Source: Lycium barbarum
Lineage: Eukaryota; Streptophyta; Magnoliopsida; Solanales; Solanaceae
Assembly: GCF_019175385.1 (NCBI RefSeq)
Contig: NC_083342.1
Span: 116,436,376 to 116,500,375, forward strand
Length of the DNA stretch: 64,000 nucleotides
Reading direction: 5' to 3'
How positions within the stretch are numbered: position 1 is the first letter of the stretch; every line of letters begins with the position of its first letter. Shown piece by piece: positions 1 to 10,938 of the stretch. Made by a program: the position numbers and the translations under genes. A model generated the notes under the pieces. The model did not search any database, was not told the DNA's origin, and was given only the letters and a program-made list of their open reading frames with translations.

Positions 1-1
1 T

Positions 2-2086
2 CTCTTTCCGTCCACACAAATTCATAAGCTACAATCTAGGTCCACTCCGTGTGTTTTCCTGGGGTATCCTTCTAATCATCGGGGATACAAATGCTATGAT
101 TTATCGAGCCGAAAAATAATCATAGCTCGGCATGTGTGGTTTGATGAAAACTCCTTTCCATTTTCACAAATAAATAGTCCATCTTCTACCTTATATGAGT
201 TTTTGGGTGATGATAATTCCCCATTGAAAATACATTTGTTGCATGACCAGGCCGCTGCTCCACCTCCTGCAACCCAACACCCGAGCTCACCCCTCTCCTC
301 TCTTCCCTCGTCGTCTGTCCAGCCGGCAGTACTGCCACTGCCAGCCCCTCCATCTCCCTCGCTGCCAGCCCCCCACTCGCTGCCAGCCCCCCACGACGGT
401 AGCAGCCACCTCTCAGCCAGCCCCCTACCTGTTCCTCGCATGACTACACGTAGTCAACATGGGATATTTAAGCCGAACTTGAAATACCATAATCAAGCCT
501 TAAGTGCTACCCACAATTCCATCTCCCCTATTCCCCGGAATCCCGTCGGTGCACTCAATGACCCAAATTGAAAAAATGCTATGCAAGATGAATATAATGC
601 TCTTATTGATAGTAAGACTTGGGAGTTGGTCCCTCGTCCTCCAAATGCTAATATAATTCGGTCTTTATGGATTTTTCGGCATAAAAAGAAATCTGATGGT
701 TCTTTTGAGAGACATAAAGCCCGTCTTGTAGGTGATGGCAGGTCTCAACGGGAAGGTGTTGATTGTGATAAGACTTTCAGTCCGGTGGTCAAGCCGACAA
801 CTATCCGGGTGGTTCTTACTATTGCTTTATCTCACTCTTGGCCCATTCACCAATTTATTGTAAAGAATGCTTTCTTACATGGCAATTTGAATGAGATCGT
901 CTATATGTATCAGCCTCTGGGATTCCGGGATCCGGCTCGTCCTGATCATGTTTGTCTCTTGCGTAAGTCTCTTTATGGCTTGAAACAGGCACCATGGGCA
1001 TGGTATCAGCGTTTTGCTGAATATGTGGCAACCATTGGTTATTCGCATAGTACATCTGACAACTCTCTCTTCACTTATTGTCGTGGGAAGGATACTGCTT
1101 ACATTTTGTTATAGGTGGATGATATTATTCTAACTGCATCTTCAAACTCTCTCAGATTAGGTATTAATATTATGTCCAAGTTAGCTACGGAATTTGCAAT
1201 GAAAGACTTGGGTCCGTTGAGCTATTTTTTGGGGATTGCCGTCTCCAGGGACAAAAATAGCCTATTCATGTCTCAGAGTTCTTATGCAGAGGATATTCTT
1301 GACAGGCCAGGCATGTCACAATGTAAGCCTTGCCCCACTCCAGTTGATACAAAAGGCAAACTCAACGCTTCTTCGAGCGCCCCGTATGAGGATCCTACGA
1401 AATATCGTCGTCTGGCAGGTGCTTTGCAATACTTGACATTTACTCGGCCAGACATATCATATGCGGTCCAACAGGTTTGCCTGTTTATGCATGATCCCAA
1501 AGTCGAGCATATGGAAGCATTAAAACGCACTTTGCGTTACATTCGAGGTACGATTGACTTTGGTACACACTTATACAAAACCTCTCTACAGTCGCTACTC
1601 TCATATACAGATGCTGATTGAGGTGGATGTCCAGACACTCGACGCTCCACATCGGGTTATTGTGTATAATTTGGGGATAACTTGATTTCTTGGTCTTCCA
1701 AGCGCCAACCTACTCTATCTAAGTCTAGTGCTGAAGCTGAGTACAGAGGGGTTTCTAATGTTGTCTGTGAATCTTGTTGGATTCGTATTCTGTTGCTTGA
1801 ACTCAATTGTCCTATTCATAAAGCAACTTTGGTCTATTGTGACAATGTGAGTGCCATCTACTTGTCTGGAAATCCGGTACAACATCAACGTACCAAGCAT
1901 ATTGAAATGGACATTCACTTTGTTCGTGAAAAGGTTAGACGTGGAGAGGTTCGTGTCCTACATGTTCCGTCCCGTTATCAGATTGCCGACATCTTCACCA
2001 AAGGTCTTCCGCGCATACTATTTGATGATTTTCGGGACAGTCTAACCATTCGTAAACCTCCCGCTTCGACTGCGGGGGTGTGTTAG
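2..2086 (+). pseudogene. copia pol fragment: integrase C-terminus, reverse transcriptase, RNase H (broken)
   Basis: One reading frame runs from base 2 to the stop at 2084-2086. It holds the GYPSNHRGYKCYD integrase tail, a proline-rich linker, the reverse transcriptase core (KARLVGDGRSQ, KSLYGLKQAPWAWYQRF), and the RNase H stretch (SSAEAEYRG, TKHIEMDIHFVREKV, ADIFTKGLP). Four premature stops lie in this frame: TGA 569-571, TAG 1112-1114, TGA 1619-1621 and TAA 1667-1669. The TAG falls on the tyrosine position of the YVDD catalytic motif of reverse transcriptase. Two of the stops replace a tryptophan that is present in the copy at 19-23 kb. The element cannot make a working polyprotein. No frameshift is needed to follow the frame. 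Confidence 0.9.
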
Positions 2087-2257
2087 ATTATGTAAATATT
2101 TAGTCAAATATGTTTTGTAATCTTCTATTTTAGGATAGCGTATGTTAGAATTATTTAGTCAAATTAGTTCCTAATTTGTAGCCTACAATTATGTTGTAAA
2201 TGCTGTATATTAACCTATTCAAGCAATGAGAATAAGGACGGCAAATATTCTCTTACA
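2081..2257 (+). repeat. candidate 3' LTR of the 5'-truncated copia element
   Basis: A G-rich stretch (tgcgggggtg) ends at 2080, as a polypurine tract should, and is followed at once by TGTTAGATTATG. The candidate LTR ends at CA (2256-2257). This gives about 177 bp, similar in length to the short LTRs of the other copia element here. The right end is inferred from the TG...CA rule only, because the partner LTR is off the window. Confidence 0.55.
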
Positions 2258-3882
2258 GTTACCTTATACTACTCAGTGTCACGCCCATATTTTGTTGGTA
2301 TGGATTTTGGCTAAAATTACACTAAATCGCCAGATAGTTTAGTACTAGAATTGGCAACGGTTTAATGTGAGAGCTTAGTTATTTTCTGTTTGAATACCTT
2401 TCTTTTCCCATCTATTTGTTTTCTTTAGTTTTAATTTTGGTTTTGCAGACATTCTAAGCCTCTGAACTAATATATCCAAGAGGCACGTATTTTGTCTTTT
2501 GTGTTTTTCATGATCTATTTAAGTATTACCCACTAAATGTTACTTTTATGCTCAAGTGGTTAGCATAACCACTCTCTACAATTAGTTGGAAGCGTATAAT
2601 AAATTGAAGAAAAGCAAGCTGGTGGAGATCAATTTTCTTGTTGATAGATTGCTTGGGGCTCCAAAACGAATGCCATTTTCATAAACCACCTTTAGAATTA
2701 AACTATAAAGTTTTTGCAATTCCTTAGATATTGCATCTTGACTCTTGATGTTCCTCATTACGAAATTTGCATTTAAATAATTTAATTAATATAATATAAA
2801 ATCGGAACACTTTGTTGAAACATTAACTAAGGATTAAAGAAATATCTATTTAAGTTTAATTGCTTGATAAGATCGAAAGTGTCGCCATCTACATCATACT
2901 AATGATTGAGTGCAAGCCAAAAACTAATATTAGCCGAAATTCGACATTTCGTCTTACAATTAAAAAATTACTTAGTTAGTTAATCATTCATGGGATTATG
3001 CTTAATTAAATAAGAGATGGTTGATTAAGACGGAAGTTCATTTTTCATCATATAATTTGCTAACCTACCATTTAATGTTAAAATACTAGTGCGGTTAAAA
3101 ATAGCCTGTGAAAGTGAACACCTAGTGCGGGGGTGTATGTCTCTGTGATATAATTATATCGCAAACTAAATGCAAACAGAAGAGATCCATAATCGGATTA
3201 GCTTAAGTTTTACTCACTTATATTTTATTCTAATCCTAATTATTTCTAGGCCTTTATGTTCATTCCATCCTAATTCCTTTAAAATTAACAATATATAATC
3301 AACATTTCCTTTTTCTCTCAAGAGACGACTTGCATTCCACGAGAGACAACTTTACGCGAAAATGTTACATAATTTGCAGAAATGGCTAACGAAATTTGCA
3401 AGAAAATTTTGTTTTGTTGAAATGCATTATGGGAGATAATTAGATGTTAAAATGAAAAGAAAGGAAAAATCTTTGTAGTTTTGCTTACTTGAATTTTCAC
3501 CTTGTTGACAATAATTTAATTCCCCACCTTATAATTCTATTCTCATTTAAAATTAAAATAAAATAAAATTAAAATAAAAAGATAAATAAAAGTCGTCATT
3601 ATGGAATTATAGTATTGGTCACAAAGGAATTAAAACATGCATTTTTTATGTCAAGGGAAGCTAACGACTAACGAGAAACCCTGAACTTAGACTTCACATT
3701 ATCTTCTTAACTTTTAGTAACCACGAGAAGAAAAATGCAAAGAAGATTAAAAAATTGAATAACTGTCGATATTGTTTTGCATGAGATTAATTCTAGTTAG
3801 AATTGTCTTTTCTTCTGATTCAGCTCCACAAATTCTTCGGTAAGTTTTTCTTTCGACGTGAGAGTAATTGGTAATTCATCTC
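2258..3882. other. intergenic, no gene recognised
   Basis: AT-rich DNA with no long ORF, RNA gene or clear terminal repeat that I could recognise on either strand. Confidence 0.5.
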
Positions 3883-4604
3883 GTCAAATCTCTCTATAAT
3901 TATCATTCGTTATAACAACATTTCATTATAGCGGTCTAATTTTCTCCGGAACCGATTTTTCATGTTATATTTTACTTATATATAACAGCATTCTACTTAT
4001 AACAGGAGTAACATTTATTATAGCGGTACACTCTTTGTAAAATTACCTTTCTATAGCATCCATACTCAAATATTATATAATAATATTTTGTAATAAATAT
4101 ATTATGTATAAACATAAAATATTAAAATATTTATGGTATCATCAAGTGAAAGCTATTGAATTCCATTTTGTTGAAAGTTTGGACAAAAAATTTCGTCAAT
4201 TCAAGCGTTATATTATCACTAAGAGACTGGAATTTATGAAACAACCTACAATTGTAGAATTCTTACATCAAACTTGAAATATTTAAATTTTCAATTAATT
4301 TTAAATGCATTTGTTCCTTAGATTTTAATTCTTTAACGGTACGATACAACAATTATGAATTTATTAGTCACTCAAGTTTTAATTAATGAAATATGAAAAT
4401 CAATGAAGATTTTAAAATTAACAAGTATTTTGTTTTCGTTTATAACAAATTGCACAATTTTCTTTTAATTTTTTTTGCGTACTTTTGTTTATAAAAGGTA
4501 AATGAGATTCAAACATCAAATGCTAGTATACATACATAACAACATCTCACTATAACAGCCATGAGACTTTCGGACAAACGCTGCCACTATAGAGAGATTT
4601 GACT
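3883..4604. repeat. MITE-like element with TIR GTCAAATCTCTCTATA
   Basis: The left end reads gtcaaatctctctata and the right end is its inverse (tatagagagatttgac), about 720 bp apart. The AT-rich interior also has diverged repeats of a 'tataacaacat' motif near both ends. No coding capacity. No clean target duplication was seen, so the superfamily is not assigned. Confidence 0.6.
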
Positions 4605-4795
4605 ATATATCTTCTAATTTTAGAATATTATATACTAGTATTTAAAGCGATATATTTTATGTGATTGTCACATATTTAAGAAGTCCAAATCAAATAAAGT
4701 AATTAATGAACAACTCATAGAAGTACAATAGTTTATAATGTGATCTTTTATCAACCAAATCAAAATATTAGGGACAGTTACATCACTCCTACCCA

Positions 4796-4978
4796 GGAGC
4801 GGAGCTAGCCTTTCAGGCGTGGGTTTGACCGACCCAGTAATTTTTGTCTGAATCATATATTTATACTAATTTTTTTGTCAAATATGTACCAATTATTAAT
4901 TAAGAACCCAGTAGCTTTAAAGAATTAGAATCCCGAACCCACAAGCTTAGAATCTTAGTTCGGCCTTTGTCTACCATT
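4796..4978. repeat. SINE-like dispersed repeat fragment (SolS type)
   Basis: Shares a layout with the stretch at 6213-6400: 'ggagcggagctagcc...gcgtgggttt', then 'attaagaaccca', then 'aatcccgaacccacaagc'. The two copies are diverged. The type is familiar from Solanaceae short retroposons, but the exact family is an inference from memory of the pattern. Confidence 0.4.
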
Positions 4979-5512
4979 CCAAAACTACGTGCCCTAATTT
5001 GGATTTATTTTTATATTAAGAAAATAATTAAACATTCTGAAACTTGTTAAATAAAAGTTGTAGCGCATAAAATTCAATTTTCAATAATTCAAACGTTTTT
5101 GCATTTAGACTTTTTAACGCAAAGTTACATAATTTTATTGGAAACGCAGGCCTGGTGTTGGCGCTAAAGCCCTTCTTGGGCCGACAATACTCACCGCAAG
5201 TTTCTCATAAATTTCCATCAGTTATTCTTATTTCGGAACAATTATTTAGTAAAAATAATATTTGGCTTAATGCATATGCAGTCCCCTAAATTTGTCTTTT
5301 TTTTCCCCCATTTTGGCACCTCACCTAAGTATTGTTCCTATTGAACCTATGAACTCGTCCTCAAGTGTGTCTATCAAACCCTCCTCTAAATCTGATTTTT
5401 ATTAGAAGCAAAAATTAAATTGTGGTAATGAAGGTGAAGTAATATTTTAGACGTGTGGTAAGATATTCTTTACATCATGGATGTGTAGGTTTCTACTGGT
5501 TTTGCTCTTCCC

Positions 5513-5640
5513 ACTACGAAAAATGAGTGATTTGCGGAGGTTGAAAGTTACAATTTGCGGAGCAAATAGCAGAGGGTAAAATCCCCGCGAATTGCAATTT
5601 TCAACCTCGGCAAATTATCAATTTTTTTGTATTGTCCACT
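5513..5640. repeat. short fold-back element
   Basis: A stretch starting 'cactacgaaaaa' contains an imperfect inverted repeat: 'tgcggaggttgaaagttacaattt' region against 'aattgcaattttcaacctcggca'. The arms lie at about 5535-5565 and 5585-5612. The start resembles a CACTA-type end, but the far end is not convincing. Confidence 0.35.
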
Positions 5641-6212
5641 GCCAGCTTAATTAAGAGCTTATTCTTTTCTTCCTTCTCAATTGCTGCTAATCTTAGCTAA
5701 AAGATGACATAATTAAATTAGAATATATATATTAGCATATTACTACATTGAAGATAGAATACTATGTAAGTCAGATTGTGTTTGACACACACACTTGAGG
5801 ACAAGTTCAAGGGTTCAATACGAATAACACTTAGTTAAGATGTCAAAATGAAAAAAAGGAACAAGTTCAGGAAGCTGCATGTGCATTAAACCTAAATATT
5901 TTTTAAAATATTTTTTGCATCTTTTAAATCATGGTTTAAAGTTCTCTTGAAGAAACAAATGTTTTTATAAGAAAATGTTAGGCGTAAATCATTGCAAACA
6001 TTAGACCACACACTAATATTTTATTTATAGATTAAGCAATATACGAGCAAAGAACTAGCCCGAGTCAAACTTTGTCCGCAATGCATTTTTTAAAGGATCA
6101 TATCGACACAACTTTTAGAAATAAAGGCAAAATCTAAATAGTGGCCTTAAGTGATTCTTTTTACTTAAATTTTTTGTTGCAATATTATGAACCTTTTAGA
6201 CCAGGGGTATAA

Positions 6213-6400
6213 ACAGGGGCAAATCTAGTTCATTGGATGCGTGTTCGACTGAATCCAATAGCTTTGATTCAAACCTTATATTAGTATTAAAAAATTCATT
6301 GAACATATACAAATTATTAATTTAGAACCCAACAACTTAAAAAAAAAAAAACTAAAATCCCAAACCCATAAACATTAAATTCTAACTCCGTCTCTGGGTA
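6213..6400. repeat. SINE-like dispersed repeat fragment (SolS type), second copy
   Basis: Diverged relative of 4796-4978: 'caggggcaaatctag', 'gcgtgttcgactgaatcc', 'atttagaacccaac', an A run, then 'aatcccaaacccataaac' and 'ctccgtctctggg'. No coding content. Confidence 0.4.
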
Positions 6401-6557
6401 TAAAGATCTCTGACCAAATTAAAATCCAAATGTTAGAACACTATTAAAATTTTGTAAGTTATTCCGTACTTATCCAAAAAATAAATTTTCAAGCACTATA
6501 TTTATATAACTTTTAAACATAAAAATAAAATCTAAATGTTGACATTAAAAAGAAATA

Positions 6558-6813
6558 CTCTCTCCGTTTTAATTTATGTGAACCTTTTCAGAGTATCAGG
6601 GTCAAACTTTATAACTTTGACCGTAAATTTTGACATAATTTTTTTAAGTTTGTAAAAATAAAATTTATATATTTAGAAACTGCATTAAAAATACTTTAAG
6701 TCATGATATATAATTTAAATAATTTAGAAATAATGTAAGAAAAACGTGATCAAAGTATTATCTCGTAGATTTCTCAGATAATAATAGTTTCACATAAATT
6801 AAAACAGAGAGAA
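6558..6813. repeat. Stowaway-like MITE
   Basis: Ends CTCTCTCCGTTTTAATTTATG and its inverse (cataaattaaaacagagaga), flanked on both sides by TA, the Stowaway target duplication. About 256 bp, AT-rich, non-coding. A related copy lies at 40919-41157. Confidence 0.75.
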
Positions 6814-6964
6814 TAATAATTTTCAAGGACTGTTTACAGAACTTTCAATCACAGCATATGGTTTATTCCCATCAAATGACATGGTAAGCCTTTTTTTGTT
6901 TGATCGTAACTAGTTCTTTTGTCTTTTTTTAGAAGCTTCATAGATCATCACCAGGATGTATATA

Positions 6965-7176
6965 GAGCCTGTTTGGATGGGTTTATAAAAAGCAGCTTAT
7001 AAGCTGTTTTTAGCTTATAAGTTGCTTTAGATAAGCTAAGCTAAATGAGTTTAATTATTTTTTTGGACTTATTTTAAACATAAAATGATTTTAAGCTGAC
7101 CAATCAAACACTTAAAAAAGCTGAAAACAGTTTATAAGCTGTTTTCAGCAACTTATAAGCCAATCCAAACGGGCTC
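6965..7176. repeat. MITE with TIR GAGCCTGTTTGGATGGG
   Basis: Left end gagcctgtttggatgggttt; right end is the inverse (ccaatccaaacgggctc). Inner stretches 'agcttataagctg' are also inverted, so the whole 212 bp can fold. The short flanks are TATA/TATT only, so the duplication is unclear and the superfamily is not fixed (hAT or PIF-type are possible). Confidence 0.65.
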
Positions 7177-7288
7177 TATTTGCTTTATAACTCCTGGCTG
7201 GCAAGTGTAATGCAGGAAAAATCGAAAAAATAAATACATAATCGAATATGATCATAGGCAAAACTAAGAAAAGGTAAGAAAAATTAAT

Positions 7289-7992
7289 GCTTCCTCCGTT
7301 CATTTTTATTTATCCACTATAGACAGAGGAGGACCTAGAATTTTGATGCAGAGTGAGCACCAATGACCACTGCCTTAATATAGATATGTCACTTATAATG
7401 TGAATGTTTGACGTGCAGCTCTTTGAAAACTTAATAATTATGCTAAGTTATTGGTAAAGTAGTAGTATAAAGTATAAACTTCAAAATTGGAAGAAACGAA
7501 AATAGGTTTAGAACAAAAACAAAACAAACTCAACAAAAAATAAAAATAAAGGTGCTGCAAGCGAGACTCGAACCTAGATGTCATATAAGGACTTAAGGGG
7601 CACAACAACTAAATGCACCAAAGCAATGGATATCTCTCGGGGGTCCTTTTAAATGCATATACATTCTTTAAGGTATATACACCATATATGTACAGGGTAT
7701 TCCCGAGGTTAAGGGGGACACGTGACCCCCCTCCTAATAGGGTGGGTCTGCCCTTGACTATAGACGTTGCGATCCCTTTAAAAATTAATAAATGAAGTCC
7801 ATAATTTTCCATTATACCCAAATTAATTGGTGCATAGTTTCAACCAACTTGAAAAAATGATTTGAAACTAATAATTAATGTTATGGGTAAAATAGGAAAA
7901 AATAAATTGTTTTCTCTTGATACGCTAAAGTCACAATTAAAAGTGAAAATTCATTTTTAGAATACTGGATAAGTAAAATTGAACGGAGGGAG
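7289..7992. repeat. Stowaway-like MITE, split by a nested insertion
   Basis: Ends 'ttcctccgttcatttttattt' and 'aaaattgaacggagggag'. The parts outside the insertion (7289-7324 and 7757-7992) align well with the intact copy at 26374-26634, including 'aataaatgaagt', 'aattaattggtgcata' and 'ttatgggtaaaa'. The 432-bp interruption is listed separately. Confidence 0.75.
7325..7756. repeat. nested insertion with 9-bp flanking duplication, SINE-like
   Basis: The 9-mer actatagac stands immediately left (7316-7324) and is repeated at the right junction (7757-7765). The insert starts 'agaggaggacctagaatttt' and ends near 'gggtgggtctgcccttg', a layout seen in Solanaceae short dispersed repeats. It contains 'gcgagactcgaacctag', which resembles a tRNA-like B box on the opposite strand. 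Whether it is a SINE or another non-coding element is not settled. Confidence 0.55.
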
Positions 7993-8055
7993 TACTTCTC
8001 CCGTCTCAATTTATGTGACACAATTTCCTCTTTAACCAGACTCAAAAGAATGATA

Positions 8056-8636
8056 CTTTCCGTCTCAATTATCTATCGTAGTTACTAAAAATAGTTGTTC
8101 CAAATTATTTGTCATTTTAGAAGTTTAAGGCACACTTAATTAATTTTTCTCATATTACCGTTAGTATAATTTTGTTATTAATGGAGATAACACATAAAAA
8201 GAGGTAAACATTAAATGGAGAGATATTATACGTAAACATAAATGAGGGTAAAGTTAGTCAAATGACCTTCTAATTACTCCTTTCGGATAAAAAAAAGCGT
8301 TCACTTAGCTTTTTTTCCTTAGGTAAAAAAAAAGTGTCTACTTATCAAATTAAGAAAGAATTAACCTTGTTTTTTCAGATTTGCCCCTATTAAGTGTTAT
8401 ATGATCAAATCCCAATGCCTATTTAATTAGGGGCAGTTTAATCAAATTATCTATTTTTGTTTAGGAGTTAGTATTTAAGGGGTGTGCAAATGGCTAAGTG
8501 AAGTCTTTTTTTGATTTAGTATTTTTTAAGAGGTGTGCAAATGGCTTAGTAGAGTCTTTTTTTGATCTGGAGGGAGTATTATTTCTCAAGTGGCGTATAA
8601 AATTAGAAAATGATTGATAATTTGAGATGGATGAAG
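8056..8636. repeat. Stowaway-like MITE, host of a nested MITE
   Basis: Left end 'ctttccgtctcaattatc' preceded by TA, right end 'aatttgagatggatgaag' followed by TA. The two halves are separated by the complete element at 8277-8576. Confidence 0.6.
8277..8576. repeat. Stowaway-like MITE, nested
   Basis: Left end 'ctcctttcggataaaaaaaa' after TA; right end 'gatctggagggag' before TA. Shares its interior ('aaattaagaaagaattaacc', 'atgatcaaatcccaatgcc', 'ggtgtgcaaatgg') with 37921-38172, so this is a two-copy family in the window. Confidence 0.7.
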
Positions 8637-10938
8637 TAACAATTTAACTTGAAACTAAACATTTCTCTTAATCAAATCATTTATTGCTACACATCTTTTC
8701 ATTGCTTATTTTAGATCACGAGTTTCAAATTTCTTTTTTTTTTAATTTTCGTGTCAAGTTAAACACCTTAACATAAATTGATAAGGAAAAATAAAAATCT
8801 CCCATGTGTTTAGCCTTAAAGTGATTTTTCAGTGCTTTGGACGAGGGAAGAGACTTCATCCGCTAATCTCCACCGCACACTTCAATCTCATAAACAAGAT
8901 CAGAGCCGTTAAAATTGGTCTCGATATTTTCAAAACTCACACTTACAACAACAAAAGACTCTCATTATATCGTGTCGTCAGATTCAGCTTCGAAAAAGTA
9001 AAAAAACAGGGCATCAGAAATTGCTTCACTCCAAATTACGAATTAACCCTTTAAATCACAGCGAACCACTTGTCAACTCCTTCATCTAGCTCAAGGGCAT
9101 TAAAGGAAATTCACTACACGACGCCATTTGAGCCAGTTCTCTTCTCTTTGTCTCGGTAAGAAATAGTGCACAAATGAAAACTCAATCTCCACTTCCACAC
9201 GCATCAGATGCGCGTGGCACCACGCTGTTCCTGTGGGGCTCTATGTCTTTTGCTATTCCCTCCTTCTCATATTACTTGATCACTTAACTTTTTACACGCC
9301 ACTTAAGATATATTTTGCTATATTATTTCTATCTCTGACCAATAAATACATTATAATTAATATTGACTATTTTAAAAAAAATTAATACTAAGGATAAAAT
9401 TAAAAAAATTTAATTAATTTTATCTTGATTTTATCAATGAACAAGTAATTTGAGACATATATTTTTAATAATGTCGCCAAGTAATATTGGACTAAAAGAG
9501 TACCAATTAAGCTTACATTTGACTCGAGGAAGACTCTTCGAGAGTGCTCAAATTTGGAAAATTTCGTTTATTTTTCTATCTCAAAAGTAACAAAATAATG
9601 TTTGGTTAAAGCAACTAAGGGAGTGATTTTCAAATTCTTTTTACTGTAGACTCTTTTCCTTCTTAAACTGGAATGGTATAATTTTAGATACAGGTGGGCA
9701 GTCACATCAAAATTGGAAGTTCACTTACCTACTTTTGCCAATGTGATATTGGAATTTGGACATCAAAACTTTAGATTTTACCTAATAAATGCTGTAAGTT
9801 AAATTTATGAAAATTTTGATTAAATAGACAAGAAATTTGTTTGGCTTACAAAAATTAACATACGACAATATCTAAATTATTAAAATGTCTTATTTAATTG
9901 TAAAAACAAAATGATTACAAGAAATTAATTGTTTTTTTTGAAAGTTGGGTCTTTTAATATGAAATTTGGATGATTATTCTTATCTATAATAACTTACAAG
10001 TTAACGATATTTATTCATGAAAAGTAGTACAATTTTTATTTTGTTGCTCTTCATGTAGGCATTACACGTTTTTATGAAAGTGTATTTATTGTACCCTCGA
10101 TGTTACTTGAGAAAGAATCCTTACTTGGGATCAAATACAACTACTCATTGTTAGCTTGATTTAGTTATTTTTCCCTTTAACCAAATAATTATTGCCTTTC
10201 TAATGTTTCATTGTCCTTATGAAAACTGTTGATGCAATTGTTGATGACACAATGTTTATAATATTCTTTTCATAATTTTCTCATGTCTTAGAAGATCATC
10301 AGGGTAATTTATAAAGTCAAAAACCTTTACCTTCCAAAACAGGTACTTCAAACACGCTCCTTTCACGCGAGTATCTATGTAAACCCTTGCAGAAAGATAA
10401 CTGCGTCTACAGACAAGCCACAAAAACTAGAATAAAATACAAAAACAAAAAGAACAAAAAATAAATTAAAAATTTAAATGAAAACAAAAGATAGTGAGAG
10501 GAGAAGATGAAGGGCACTTTACTACTTTTTTATGTTGCACGCATCCATGGCAGAAATCAGAAGGCAAACAAGAGTACTATTACAAGGCCAACAACAAAAA
10601 CAGAAGAGTAGAGAAGAAAAACAAAATAGCTAGCCAAATTTCTCTGTTAACATAAAAAAAAAAAACCCTTTTACTCCTTCCACTATCTTGGCTTAGCTAA
10701 TTGGTCTTATTCTCCAATAAGAAGTACAAAGAAGCATCAAAAAGAAGAAACAAGTCATTAGGCCACAAAGGAGAGTACTTGAATAAATGATTGTATATGA
10801 ATGAGGTGGGTGTCCTTAGATGGACATCTCCAGTTTCATGCAATTTTCTAGGTAAATTGTTTTGATTTGAGGCCAAAACTCTGAGCTTTTTTATTTTCCA
10901 AGTGGAGAAAAAGAGCTGATTTTGTGGGCTTACTTTAG
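8637..10938. other. upstream region of the SCL6-like gene, no separate gene recognised
   Basis: Contains a less AT-rich stretch at about 8820-9240 with an open frame of 82 codons that I do not recognise. A weak Stowaway-like pair lies at about 9257-9500 ('tccctccttctcatattac' and 'agtaatattggactaaaagag'). The last 300 bases probably hold the promoter and 5' leader of the GRAS gene. An inverted CCAAT pair is visible at about 10698-10722 (attggtcttattctccaata). Confidence 0.4.
10787..10865 (+). promoter_or_regulatory. cluster of upstream ORFs in the probable 5' leader of SCL6
   Basis: Three short ORFs start within 15 bases of one another and end before the main start codon: 10787-10804 (5 codons plus stop), 10797-10865 (22 codons plus stop) and 10801-10851 (16 codons plus stop). 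If this stretch is transcribed they would lower initiation at 10939. No transcript evidence is available, and 'ctaggtaaat' at about 10848-10857 could instead be an intron donor. Confidence 0.4.

Larger units (their letters stand above)
1..2257 (+). mobile_element. Ty1/copia LTR retrotransposon, 3' part, degenerate
   Basis: The window opens inside the element. What remains is the end of integrase, then reverse transcriptase, RNase H, a purine-rich tract and a candidate 3' LTR. The order integrase before reverse transcriptase identifies the Ty1/copia superfamily. The coding part is closely related to the element at 18.8-23.6 kb, but the LTR sequence is different, so this is a different family or subfamily. 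The 5' LTR, gag and protease lie outside the window, so target duplication and age cannot be judged. Confidence 0.9.

Noticed and set aside
8806..9054. 82-codon open frame upstream of SCL6
   Set aside because: No recognised motif and no supporting splice or promoter context; kept only as a remark in the intergenic entry.
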